Below are positions 25,485 through 33,282 of a stretch of 64,000 bases of DNA, piece after piece. The stretch spans positions 2,790,001 to 2,854,000 of the forward strand of contig NZ_CP195105.1 of NCBI RefSeq assembly GCF_051175565.1, read 5' to 3'. How positions within the stretch are numbered: position 1 is the stretch's first letter; every line of letters starts with the position of its first letter. The position numbers and the translations under genes were made by a program. The stretch comes from Daejeonia sp002484105 (GTDB taxonomy: Bacteria > Bacteroidota > Bacteroidia > Flavobacteriales > Weeksellaceae). Under the pieces are notes generated by a model. The model saw nothing but the letters and a program-made list of their open reading frames with translations. It was not told where the DNA came from and searched no databases.

Positions 25485-26372
25485 TCAGTTTTGATAGCCT
25501 ATGCGGGCTTTTTTTCTGGTTTTCAGGTATCCGTTCAGGAAAATGGAAAGTATCATCACCCCCGAAGCCACGTAGAAAACCGGTGTCATGTGTTCAGACT
25601 CACCAAAGATAAAAAATGCCAGAATAATACCGTACACCGGCTCAAGATTTACCGTCAGGATCAGTGTAAACGGCGACACGTATTTCATCAGGCTTACCGA
25701 CTCCAGCATCGGATATGCCGTAAAGACACTTGCCAGTAAAAGTATTAACGCCAAATCGCGTCCACTTATTTCATCGAAAGAAAAAATCTGCCCCGTGCAG
25801 GCAAAAAACAGTGTCAGCACTAACCATCCCCCAAATATTTCGTAGAAAATAATATTTCCGGACGAAGTTTTCCCATAGATTTTCCCATTCAGCACAGAGA
25901 ACAATGTCCCGAGGAAAGCGCAAATCACCCCTGCAATAATTCCTTCCTTATATTGAAGTTCGGCATTGAAAATAAGCGATATACAACCAAAAATCACCAG
26001 GCCGATCAGTACTTCTGTCCAGTCCGGTTTTCGTCTGAAAACCAGTGGTTCGATAAAGGCGGCAAACAATGTCGAGAGCGACAGGCAGGACAGCGCAATG
26101 GACACATTTGATATTTTGATGGAATAGAAAAAAAACAGCCAGTGGAAAGCCATCAGCGTACCGATTCCCAGTAACTGTAGCAGAATGTGGCGCGACATTC
26201 TAAACTTCGTCTTCAACACAAAGACATTAAAAAGAAACAAAAAAACCGCTGCAAAAAGCATCCGGTAGAATACCAGCCGGTAGGCATCCGTCTGTATCAG
26301 TTTCCCGAGAATCGCCGTGAACCCCCACAGAAAAACGATAAAATGCAGCCTGAAAATTGCGGATTTGATCAT
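25485..26372 (-). CDS. EamA-family (DMT) transporter
   Basis: I start it at the ATG at 26372 (MIKSAIFRLHFIVFLWGF); an upstream in-frame ATG adds a 34-residue polar extension not expected in the family. The 295 residues hold ten hydrophobic helices, with the two EamA repeats evident: FLWGFTAILGKLI and VNLEPVYGIILAFFIFGE. DMT permeases export or exchange metabolites such as amino acids or drugs at the inner membrane. The substrate is unknown. It lies between the Uup-type gene (71 bases upstream) and the PorV-like gene (4 bases downstream). Confidence 0.88.
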   Translation of the reverse strand: MIKSAIFRLHFIVFLWGFTAILGKLIQTDAYRLVFYRMLFAAVFLFLFNVFVLKTKFRMSRHILLQLLGIGTLMAFHWLFFFYSIKISNVSIALSCLSLSTLFAAFIEPLVFRRKPDWTEVLIGLVIFGCISLIFNAELQYKEGIIAGVICAFLGTLFSVLNGKIYGKTSSGNIIFYEIFGGWLVLTLFFACTGQIFSFDEISGRDLALILLLASVFTAYPMLESVSLMKYVSPFTLILTVNLEPVYGIILAFFIFGESEHMTPVFYVASGVMILSIFLNGYLKTRKKARIGYQN

Positions 26373-26443
26373 AAGGTGATATACTTCCGCAAAACTAATA
26401 CTATTAATTGGAATATCGTGAATTTTGCAACGGCGGACGATTG

Positions 26444-28321
26444 TCAGCTGATGATTTCCTGGAGTTCCAGCCAACGGAGTTCGGATTCGTCAATCCGTCC
26501 CGAAATATCCTCCAGACTGGCAGACAAAAGGGAAATTTTTCCGTAATCCGTTTCGTTGTTGAGTTTCTCCAGAATTTCGGCGCGTTGTTTTTCCAATTCG
26601 GGCATTTCTTTTTCCAGCTGTTCCAGTTCGCGCTGTTCCTTAAAGCTGAGCTTCTTTCTGGGCATAGTAGGCTGCGTGCCGGCCGTTACGGATTGCTGGC
26701 TTTTTTCTTCAGATTTCGGACTGCGCTCTTCAGATTTTTTATACTCTCTGTACTCGGAGAAATTCCCTGTAAAATCTTTGATTTTCCCGTCGCCTTCAAA
26801 TGCCAGAACATGGTCGACAATGCGGTCCATAAAATACCGGTCGTGCGAAACAATGATGAGTGATCCCTGAAAATTCTGCAGAAAATTTTCAAGTACCGTC
26901 AGTGTCGGAAGATCGAGATCATTCGTGGGTTCGTCAAAAATCAGGAAATTAGGGTTCTGATACAGTACATACATCAGATGCAGGCGCCTTTTCTCTCCGC
27001 CCGAAAGTTTGGAAATGGGAGAATACTGCGTCTGATCATCGAACAGAAAAAGCCGGAGAAACTGTGATGCAGAAATGGTGCGCCCATTGGCGAGCGGAAA
27101 ATTCTCCGATATCTCTCGGATGAAGTCGATCACGCGTTCGTCTTCTTTATATTGAAGTCCTTTCTGTGAGAAATAGCCGAATTTAATCGTTTCCCCCGTT
27201 TCAATTTCTCCGGAATCTTTGGGTTCCAGTCCCTGGATAATATTGAGCAAAGTAGATTTCCCAGCCCCGTTTTTCCCGACAATTCCGACTTTCTCGCCAC
27301 GCTGAAAAGAGTAGCTGAAATCTTTCAGAAGCACATTGCTTCCATAGCTTTTGCTGATGTTTTGCAGTTCAAGAATTTTTTTTCCGAGCCTCTTCATCTC
27401 GAAGTCCAGTTCGAGGCTTTGTTTGCGGGTATCTGTTTTGGCCGTTTTTTCGGTTTCATAGAAGGCATCAATCCTCGATTTCGATTTTCCTGTGCGTGCC
27501 TTGGGCTGCCTGCGCATCCATTCCAGTTCTTTGCGGTAGAGATTATTGGCTTTGTCGATGGTCGCATTTCTGTTTTCTTCACGGATCACTTTGTTTTCCA
27601 GATAGGTAGCATAGCTACCGTTGTGGAGGTAGAGGCTGCGGTCTTCCATTTCCCAGATAATTTCGCATACGGCATCCAGAAAATAGCGGTCGTGGGTTAC
27701 CAGCAGCAGAGTGATTTTGGATTTGGAAAGATAATTTTCGAGCCATTCTACCATTTCCACATCGAGGTGGTTGGTGGGCTCGTCCATAATCAGCAGGGTA
27801 TGCCGGTGTTCTGCCCGGGTTTCGGTAAGGAGTTTTGCCAGCGCCACACGCTTGATCTGTCCGCCGGACAGAGTTCCCATTTTTGCGGAGAGATCCGTAA
27901 TTTTCAGTTGTGTAAGAAACTGTTTCATCTCATTTTCCAGATCCCAGGCTTTCTGGATTTCCATTTCGGCAATGGCTTTCTCCATCTCGTCAGGATCCTG
28001 CGAGACGAGCGAATGATGGTATTTTTTAAGCGCAAGAATCGGCGGCGAATCTAAAGACATCATAAACTCTTCCACCGAAAGTCCGGGATCAAAATCAATT
28101 TCCTGATCGAACAGCACTACCTGAATATCTTTGTTGACTACCACATTTCCGCTGTCGGGAATTTCCTTTCCGGTGAGGATTTTCAGAAGGGTGGATTTTC
28201 CACTTCCGTTTTTGGCGACGATGGCAATCTTGTCGCCCTCGTTGATGTGAAACGTAATATCCTCGAAAAGAACTTTGATTCCGTAAGATTTGGTGAGATT
28301 TTCGGCAGAGATATAATTCAT
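26444..28321 (-). CDS. uup: ABC-F family ATPase, Uup-like
   Basis: A 625-residue protein with two ABC ATPase domains and no membrane segments. Walker A sites are AKNGSGKST (about 36-44) and GKNGAGKST (about 340-348). Signature motifs are LSGGQIKR and LSGGEKRR, and the Walker B motifs LLIMDEPTNHLD and FLIFDEPTNDLD are typical of ABC-F. The linker between the domains is charged and helical, and the C-terminal about 90 residues form a coiled coil (FKEQRELEQLEKEMPELEKQ). That tail is the feature that separates Uup from EttA and YbiT. ABC-F proteins bind the ribosomal E site and rescue or tune translation; Uup also affects transposon excision. Acquired-resistance ABC-F proteins are unlikely given the Uup tail. 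Confidence 0.92.
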   Translation of the reverse strand: MNYISAENLTKSYGIKVLFEDITFHINEGDKIAIVAKNGSGKSTLLKILTGKEIPDSGNVVVNKDIQVVLFDQEIDFDPGLSVEEFMMSLDSPPILALKKYHHSLVSQDPDEMEKAIAEMEIQKAWDLENEMKQFLTQLKITDLSAKMGTLSGGQIKRVALAKLLTETRAEHRHTLLIMDEPTNHLDVEMVEWLENYLSKSKITLLLVTHDRYFLDAVCEIIWEMEDRSLYLHNGSYATYLENKVIREENRNATIDKANNLYRKELEWMRRQPKARTGKSKSRIDAFYETEKTAKTDTRKQSLELDFEMKRLGKKILELQNISKSYGSNVLLKDFSYSFQRGEKVGIVGKNGAGKSTLLNIIQGLEPKDSGEIETGETIKFGYFSQKGLQYKEDERVIDFIREISENFPLANGRTISASQFLRLFLFDDQTQYSPISKLSGGEKRRLHLMYVLYQNPNFLIFDEPTNDLDLPTLTVLENFLQNFQGSLIIVSHDRYFMDRIVDHVLAFEGDGKIKDFTGNFSEYREYKKSEERSPKSEEKSQQSVTAGTQPTMPRKKLSFKEQRELEQLEKEMPELEKQRAEILEKLNNETDYGKISLLSASLEDISGRIDESELRWLELQEIIS

Positions 28322-28485
28322 GGGATCAGGAATGTTGTTTTCTGTTTGGTGCTGCGAAAGTACAAAATAACCAACAAAACACCGGACCGTAATCAGGAGA
28401 ACTTTAACTCTTAAAATATAATTTTTAACGATACATTAAGATTCGTAGATTATTTTTTTTTCAACCTTTGAAGAAAGTTTACCGA

Positions 28486-29064
28486 ATGAACAAATTTTAT
28501 ATTCTCGCCCTATTCTTTACTTTTCTGCAATCGAATGCACAGGTAATTTCCGGGACGGTTCTTGCAAAAGAAGACCAAAGGCCTGTTCCGTATGCCAGAA
28601 TCGGTATTGAAAAAATGAATACAGGAACGGTTTCTGACGAAAAGGGAAATTTCCGTATCGATTGTTCGCAAATACCAAAAAACAAAAATCTGATGATTGA
28701 AGTTTCCGGATTTGAAGCATATAAAATCCCCGTTGAGGAATTTGTAAAAACAAGTCCTGTCAAAATTTTTCTTCAGGAAAAAGTAAAAGAAATTGAAGCA
28801 GTAATACTGAAACCCAAAAAACTGGCTGACAAAAACTGGGGCGTCCATACCAAAACAAAACATGTGCTATTCTCCGTTAATCCCGAATTAAGAAAGGATG
28901 AATATCTGCGGGAAACCGCTGTGGAATTCAAAACCGGGAAAAGAGCGAAAATTCTGAAAATAAATCTGAATATAGCCTCGATGAAAAGCGACAAGCCGAT
29001 TGTTTTACGGTACAGCATTTATAATGATCAGAAAAAAGAATCATCTGCCCTTCTATATTTCTGA
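28486..29064 (+). CDS. CarboxypepD_reg-like exported protein
   Basis: The start is the ATG at 28486 (MNKFYILALFF); the frame is open upstream from a TTG at 28468. A signal peptide ends near SNAQV. Then comes the carboxypeptidase-regulatory-like beta sandwich: ISGTVLAKEDQRPVPYARIG and GTVSDEKGNFRID (about residues 20-65), a domain often found in outer-membrane receptors and surface proteins of this phylum. The remaining about 100 residues (KKLADKNWGVHTKTKHV onward) match nothing I recognise. The frame ends at 29064 in the middle of what looks like a regular strand (YSIYNDQ then KKESSALLYF), so it may be truncated by a frameshift. The nucleotidase gene follows 113 bases later. Confidence 0.7.
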   Translation: MNKFYILALFFTFLQSNAQVISGTVLAKEDQRPVPYARIGIEKMNTGTVSDEKGNFRIDCSQIPKNKNLMIEVSGFEAYKIPVEEFVKTSPVKIFLQEKVKEIEAVILKPKKLADKNWGVHTKTKHVLFSVNPELRKDEYLRETAVEFKTGKRAKILKINLNIASMKSDKPIVLRYSIYNDQKKESSALLYF

Positions 29065-29177
29065 TGGAAAACCCTCTTTGTCAGCACTTTTTTTATCCCG
29101 ATTCTGATCCCAATCATCTTTCATCATCCCGTCCAGTTGCCACAGATTTGCTATTATTGCATAAAGAAACTTTTCTC

Positions 29178-29693
29178 ATGGCAAAACGGATACTTCTGGA
29201 TATGGACGGTGTGATGGCCGACGTGTACCAGAATCTCATCAATCTGGAATACCGGAACAGCGGACGCAGGATTTCTTACCGCGACCTGGAGGGTAACAAT
29301 GTCCTTACATATTTTCCTAATCTTTCCGAAATGCTTCACCAGAAAGGTTTTTTCAGAAATCTTCCCCTGATGGCAGGCGCTCAGGAAGGCACAGAATACC
29401 TCAACAACAAATATGATCTCTATATCGTGACTGCTGCTGTAAAACTGCCCGACAGCATGATTGAAAAATACGAATGGCTGCAGGAAAACTTCCCATATAT
29501 ACGCCCCCAGCAAATGGTTTTCTGCGGAAGTAAAATCCCGGTATGTGGCGACATCATGATTGACGACCATCCGAAAAACCTGTATCCGTTCTGTGGCGAA
29601 CGTATCCTCTTCACGCAGCCCAATAACATCCATATGGATTTTCCGGATTTTGTGCGCATCAACAGCTGGAAGGATATTGATACACTTCTCTGA
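29178..29693 (+). CDS. 5'(3')-deoxyribonucleotidase-like HAD phosphatase
   Basis: I start it at the ATG at 29178 (MAKRILLDMDGVMADVY), because the longer frame from 29064 overlaps the previous stop and adds a non-homologous tail. In the 171 residues HAD motif I is LDMDGVMAD with both catalytic Asp, motif II is LYIVTAAV and motif IV is IMIDDHPKNL. The short cap and the size fit the NT5C family (mdN/cdN) of cytosolic deoxyribonucleotidases. These dephosphorylate dUMP, dTMP and similar nucleotides and help balance dNTP pools. It converges with the GH25 gene, which ends 50 bases away. Confidence 0.87.
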   Translation: MAKRILLDMDGVMADVYQNLINLEYRNSGRRISYRDLEGNNVLTYFPNLSEMLHQKGFFRNLPLMAGAQEGTEYLNNKYDLYIVTAAVKLPDSMIEKYEWLQENFPYIRPQQMVFCGSKIPVCGDIMIDDHPKNLYPFCGERILFTQPNNIHMDFPDFVRINSWKDIDTLL

Positions 29694-29743
29694 ACGGAGT
29701 ATCCTCAGGATTGCCGGATATTTTATCCTGCGCTTCCGGAATA

Positions 29744-30610
29744 TCAGTTCAGTGTCAGAAGTTTCAGCGACCAAATTCCGCCATTGTAAACATTGAGATC
29801 TACTTTCGAATTGATGCCGTGCACAATGCCATTCTCCGTAAACTGCCAGAAGGTCCACTCATCTTCCGGTGAAGGTGCGGGCACGTCGTTGTAGTTGGCA
29901 AGCCAGAGGCGATATCCGTCAAAGTCACCTTTCAGATAATCCTTGTAGTAGTGGTAATAGGTATAGATAATTGGTCTCTTGCCGTAAGCTTTTTCGGTAA
30001 TACGGCACCATGTTTTGAGGTCTTCCACCAGTTTTTCACGGGATTTCCTGCGCGGAATTTTTTCAATATCCAGGATGGGTGGCAGATCGCCACGTTCCAG
30101 CTTCACATTGGCCAGGTAATTACTGGCCTGTATCACAGGATCTTCATCGGCCCGGTAGAAATGGTATGCCCCGCGGATGAGTTCCTTTTCCCTGGATTTT
30201 TTCCAGAATTCGCCAAAGTGCTTATCGGCATTGCGGTTTCCCATGGTGGCCCGCAGGATCACAAACTGCAGCGGTATCGATCCGTTGGCAATATTCAGGC
30301 TGTCCCACTCGATATCTTCCCTACGCTGGTAATGCGAAATATCAAAACCGAAAACCTTATCATTGTTGTCCGCAATAATGCGGTCGATACGCAAGGTTTC
30401 CTCTTCCGGATTATGGAGTTTTTTGTGGATAAACTTAGGTTTCAGGTGCATGGCATAGTAGAAAACTATTTTCTGTTTCAGATAGAAGCCAGTTCCCACC
30501 AATGTCAGCAGCAGAACGGCAAGCAGAATATACTTCAGATACGTCTTTTTCTTCTTTCTGCGGCGTGCAGGTTTCCTTTTTATGGTTCTTTTTGCGGGTT
30601 GCTTTGCCAT
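29744..30610 (-). CDS. Membrane-anchored GH25 lysozyme (muramidase)
   Basis: The start at ATG 30610 (MAKQPAKRTIKRK) is preferred over an upstream TTG. The 288 residues begin with a highly basic cytosolic stretch (KPARRRKKKK) and one membrane helix (YLKYILLAVLLLTLVGTGFY). The GH25 barrel follows: FGFDISHYQ (catalytic-face Asp), LRATMGNRNADKHF, GAYHFYR, LPPILDIEK (Asp-x-Glu catalytic pair) and WLANYND near the end. GH25 enzymes cleave the N-acetylmuramic acid to N-acetylglucosamine bond of peptidoglycan. Anchored in the inner membrane with the domain in the periplasm, it is likely a housekeeping cell-wall remodelling enzyme, not a phage lysin; no phage genes are near. Confidence 0.9.
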   Translation of the reverse strand: MAKQPAKRTIKRKPARRRKKKKTYLKYILLAVLLLTLVGTGFYLKQKIVFYYAMHLKPKFIHKKLHNPEEETLRIDRIIADNNDKVFGFDISHYQRREDIEWDSLNIANGSIPLQFVILRATMGNRNADKHFGEFWKKSREKELIRGAYHFYRADEDPVIQASNYLANVKLERGDLPPILDIEKIPRRKSREKLVEDLKTWCRITEKAYGKRPIIYTYYHYYKDYLKGDFDGYRLWLANYNDVPAPSPEDEWTFWQFTENGIVHGINSKVDLNVYNGGIWSLKLLTLN

Positions 30611-30742
30611 GACGTGCAAAATTACTCATTACGGAGATAAGAATGGAAAAATATTTGCATGGACACACAGTGCTTCCGGAGTTTCCCGGCTTCCGGAACG
30701 CAAGTGAAAAATAATGGTTAATTTTATAACAAATCCCAAAAA

Positions 30743-32002
30743 ATGCGCGACAAAATTATCATCGTCGGTGGCGGCTTTGCCGGTCTGAAGCTGGCAAGGA
30801 AACTCAACAACAGGAAAGGGCAGAAAGTAATGCTGATCGACAAGGTGAACCATCATATGTTCCAGCCTCTTTTCTATCAGGTTGCCAGCGGACGTATCGA
30901 GCCGTCCAATATTTCCTTTCCGTTCAGGAAAATCTTCCAGCGCTCCCATAACGTCCAGTTCAGGATGACAGAGGTGCAGACCATACTTCCGGACGAAAAC
31001 AAAATCATCACTGCCGACGGCACTTTCAGCTACGACAAACTCGTGATTGCAACCGGATGCCGCACCAATTTCTTCGGCAACGAAAAAATGGAGAACCTGA
31101 CGTTCGGAATGAAGAATACCCAGGAAGCCATCAGCATCCGCAACCATGTCCTGCTCACGTTCGAAAAACTGATTATCGAGCGCAGCCGCAGCGACGATGG
31201 CAACTGGAATATCGTCATTGTCGGAAGCGGGCCTACAGGCGTAGAGCTTGCTGGCGCCTTCGCCGAAATGAAAAACTACGTGCTGCCAAGGGATTACCCA
31301 CACATGAATTTCCGGGATCTAAAAATCATACTTGTGAGCTCTACCGAAAAACCACTGAGTGTGATGAGTACCGAAGCCCAGGACAAATCTGAAGAATATC
31401 TGAAACAGCTCGGCGTAAAATTTCTCAGAGGCGAGCGCGTTACGGATTACGATGGCGACAAGGTTTCTCTGGAAAGCGGCAAGACCATCCCGAGCAACAA
31501 TGTGATATGGGCCGCCGGAGTAACGGGAAATATCATCGAAGGTTTCGAACCTGATAAGATTGTCAAAAACCGCTATATTGTGGATCGCTACAACCGCATC
31601 AAAGGTTTCTCTAATATTTTTGCCATTGGCGACATCGCCTATATGGAAACCCCCAAATATCCCCATGGGCATCCTCAGGTGGCCAATGTTGCTACCCACC
31701 AGGCAGCAAATCTCGCAGAAAATTTTCAGAAAAAATCCCACAAAGACTGGAAGGAATACGAATATCAGGATCTTGGCAGTATGGCCACCATCGGGAAGCA
31801 CCGCGCTGTCGTGGACCTTCCGGACTGGAAATTTCAGGGACTTTTTGCATGGTATTTCTGGATGTTCTTACATTTGATGCTGATTTTGACCGTAAGAAAC
31901 AAACTGGCGATATTCTTCAACTGGATGTGGAGCTATATCAACAGGGATTCTTCTTTGCGGCTCATCATTTTACCCTCCAAGAAAAACAGAACAGAACAAT
32001 GA
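30743..32002 (+). CDS. ndh: Type II NADH:quinone oxidoreductase
   Basis: A 419-residue flavoprotein with two dinucleotide-binding motifs, IIIVGGGFAGLKLA (about 5-18, FAD) and IVIVGSGPTGVELAG (about 158-172, NADH). Further NDH-2 hallmarks are the MFQPLFYQVASG loop, VIWAAGV and the FAD-binding IFAIGDIAYME. The C-terminal HLMLILTVRNKLAIFFNWMW helix provides monotopic membrane binding and the quinone site. It oxidises NADH and reduces menaquinone without pumping protons. The stop overlaps the trmD start by 4 bases (ATGA), so the two are translationally coupled. Confidence 0.94.
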   Translation: MRDKIIIVGGGFAGLKLARKLNNRKGQKVMLIDKVNHHMFQPLFYQVASGRIEPSNISFPFRKIFQRSHNVQFRMTEVQTILPDENKIITADGTFSYDKLVIATGCRTNFFGNEKMENLTFGMKNTQEAISIRNHVLLTFEKLIIERSRSDDGNWNIVIVGSGPTGVELAGAFAEMKNYVLPRDYPHMNFRDLKIILVSSTEKPLSVMSTEAQDKSEEYLKQLGVKFLRGERVTDYDGDKVSLESGKTIPSNNVIWAAGVTGNIIEGFEPDKIVKNRYIVDRYNRIKGFSNIFAIGDIAYMETPKYPHGHPQVANVATHQAANLAENFQKKSHKDWKEYEYQDLGSMATIGKHRAVVDLPDWKFQGLFAWYFWMFLHLMLILTVRNKLAIFFNWMWSYINRDSSLRLIILPSKKNRTEQ

Positions 32003-32673
32003 GAATAGACATTATCAGTGTATTGCCCGAGCTGATGGACAGCCCCTTTCAGGCATCCATCCTCAAAAGAGCCATGCAGAAAGGACTTGCAGAAGTACAC
32101 ATCCATCAGCTTCGAGAATGGAGCATCGGCAAACACAGGCAGATAGACGACGAACCCTACGGCGGAGGTGCCGGAATGGTGATGATGGTGGAACCGCTGG
32201 ACAAATGCATTTCCGAGTTGAAAGCACAGCGGCACTATGACGAAATAATCTACCTGACACCGGACGGCGAAACCCTGAACCAGAAAATCTGCAACACATT
32301 GTCTATCAGGGAAAATCTTATTTTCATCTGTGGACATTACAAAGGGATTGACCAGCGCGTACGGGACCTGCACGTCACCAAAGAAATTTCTATTGGCGAT
32401 TACGTCCTTACCGGTGGCGAACTTGCCGCCTGCGTCCTTGCCGACGCCGTAATCCGTCTGATCCCGGGTGTGCTGAATGATGAACAGAGTGCCCTGACAG
32501 ACAGCTTTCAGGACGATTTACTCTCGCCACCGATCTACACACGCCCCGAAGAGTATAAAGGGCATAAAGTACCCGAAATCCTGCTGAGTGGCAACGCTGC
32601 AAAAATTGAAGAATGGCGCCACGATGAAGCTGTCCGCATCACACGCGAACGGCGTCCGGATTTGCTGGAATAG
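31999..32673 (+). CDS. trmD: tRNA (guanine37-N1)-methyltransferase
   Basis: The true start is the ATG at 31999 (MRIDIISVLPELM), inside the ndh stop; the open frame continues upstream but is antiparallel to family length. The 224 residues match TrmD: IDDEPYGGGAGMVM (about 49-62), the knotted SAM site IFICGHYKGIDQR and ISIGDYVLTGGELAA, and the C-terminal GVLNDEQSALTDSF and PPIYTRPEEYKG. The enzyme methylates N1 of G37 in tRNAs that read CUN, CCN and CGG and prevents +1 frameshifts. It is linked here to ndh and not to rpsP-rimM-rplS as in enterobacteria. Confidence 0.97.
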   Translation: MRIDIISVLPELMDSPFQASILKRAMQKGLAEVHIHQLREWSIGKHRQIDDEPYGGGAGMVMMVEPLDKCISELKAQRHYDEIIYLTPDGETLNQKICNTLSIRENLIFICGHYKGIDQRVRDLHVTKEISIGDYVLTGGELAACVLADAVIRLIPGVLNDEQSALTDSFQDDLLSPPIYTRPEEYKGHKVPEILLSGNAAKIEEWRHDEAVRITRERRPDLLE

Positions 32674-32689
32674 GCCTTCTCAAAGTAAT

Positions 32690-32908
32690 TGTTTTGATAA
32701 AGCCCATAATACATTTTTAATTTCTGAATATTATTCTGTGGGGAAAAATATTGATTATTATATTTTGAAATCAGAAAGTGGAGAATTTCTATCAGATGAT
32801 TATAAAGAGTATTATGATAATACAAAATATTTGAAACATGGATATACTTCAGGTGTATTTATAGATAAAGCTAATTATAGAATAGGTTATTGGTTTGGTA
32901 ATATTTAA
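32690..32908 (+). pseudogene. AT-rich 3' gene fragment of unknown origin
   Basis: From about 32690 the plus strand reads as about 72 codons of well-formed protein (FDKAHNTFLISEYYS, YYILKSESGEFLSDDY, FIDKANYRIGYWFGNI) to a TAA at 32908. The codons are extremely AT-rich (AAA, AAT, TAT, GAT, ATA), unlike trmD or ilvA. The frame stays open back to 32588, but only through the trmD coding region in another frame, so no native start exists. It looks like the tail of a gene whose front was lost when this segment was inserted or rearranged. No family was recognised. Confidence 0.5.
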
Positions 32909-33247
32909 ATCATTTATGATAGATAAGGTGATGTGGCTAAGGAATAAGAGCCAGTACCCTCGCGGAACGATGCCTTTATGCCCATGAGGGCTTTGATGGC
33001 AATGAGCAAACCAACTTTCTTCATACTGACAAGGCTGCTATAAGAAAACGAAAATTCCCTTACCTGACCTTAACCTTATAAAGAGAATTCCCTTTTACGG
33101 ATACAGAATATACATCCTTTTGCTGGTAGAATTTTTACCATGGGTTTCGCCCATGGCTGTGGATATCCCGACCCTGCGGAGTTCTTTTTTCAACTCCATA
33201 TAGCATACTTATCAATCAAGAATATCTTCCAGCATGCTGATATCAAG
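32909..33247. other. Decayed intergenic region
   Basis: There is no intact gene here. Short stretches look like broken coding sequence in several frames. The stretch holds the REP-like hairpin described separately at 33137-33190 and lies beside the AT-rich fragment, consistent with a past insertion site. Confidence 0.4.
33137..33190. repeat. REP-like palindromic element
   Basis: CCATGGG (33138-33144) pairs perfectly with CCCATGG (33150-33156) around TTTCG. It is followed by CTGTGGATATCCCGACCCTG and CGGAGTTC. The arrangement, a hairpin reading ccatgggtttcgcccatgg followed by a second GC-rich imperfect palindrome, is like short dispersed repeats seen in many Bacteroidota genomes. Only one copy is in the window, so repetition could not be verified here. 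Confidence 0.45.
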
Positions 33248-33279
33248 AAGCCGTCTCATTTTTGATGAGGCGGCTTTTT
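33248..33279. terminator. Hairpin terminator between the scar and ilvA
   Basis: A 12-bp stem 33248-33259 pairs with 33265-33276, with one G-U pair and a 5-base loop. The T run follows on the plus strand; on the minus strand the U tract is poor. It lies directly after the ilvA stop and may still mark the end of the ilv operon. Confidence 0.6.
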
Positions 33280-33282
33280 CAT

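Noticed and set aside
29064..29177. N-terminal extension of the nucleotidase
   Set aside because: The 38 extra codons overlap the preceding stop and are unlike the family. The ATG at 29178 gives the usual HAD start.
30665..30705. TTCCGGA repeats between the GH25 and ndh genes
   Set aside because: They form a weak inverted repeat in a divergent promoter region, without a U tract. The arrangement is not convincing as a terminator or operator.
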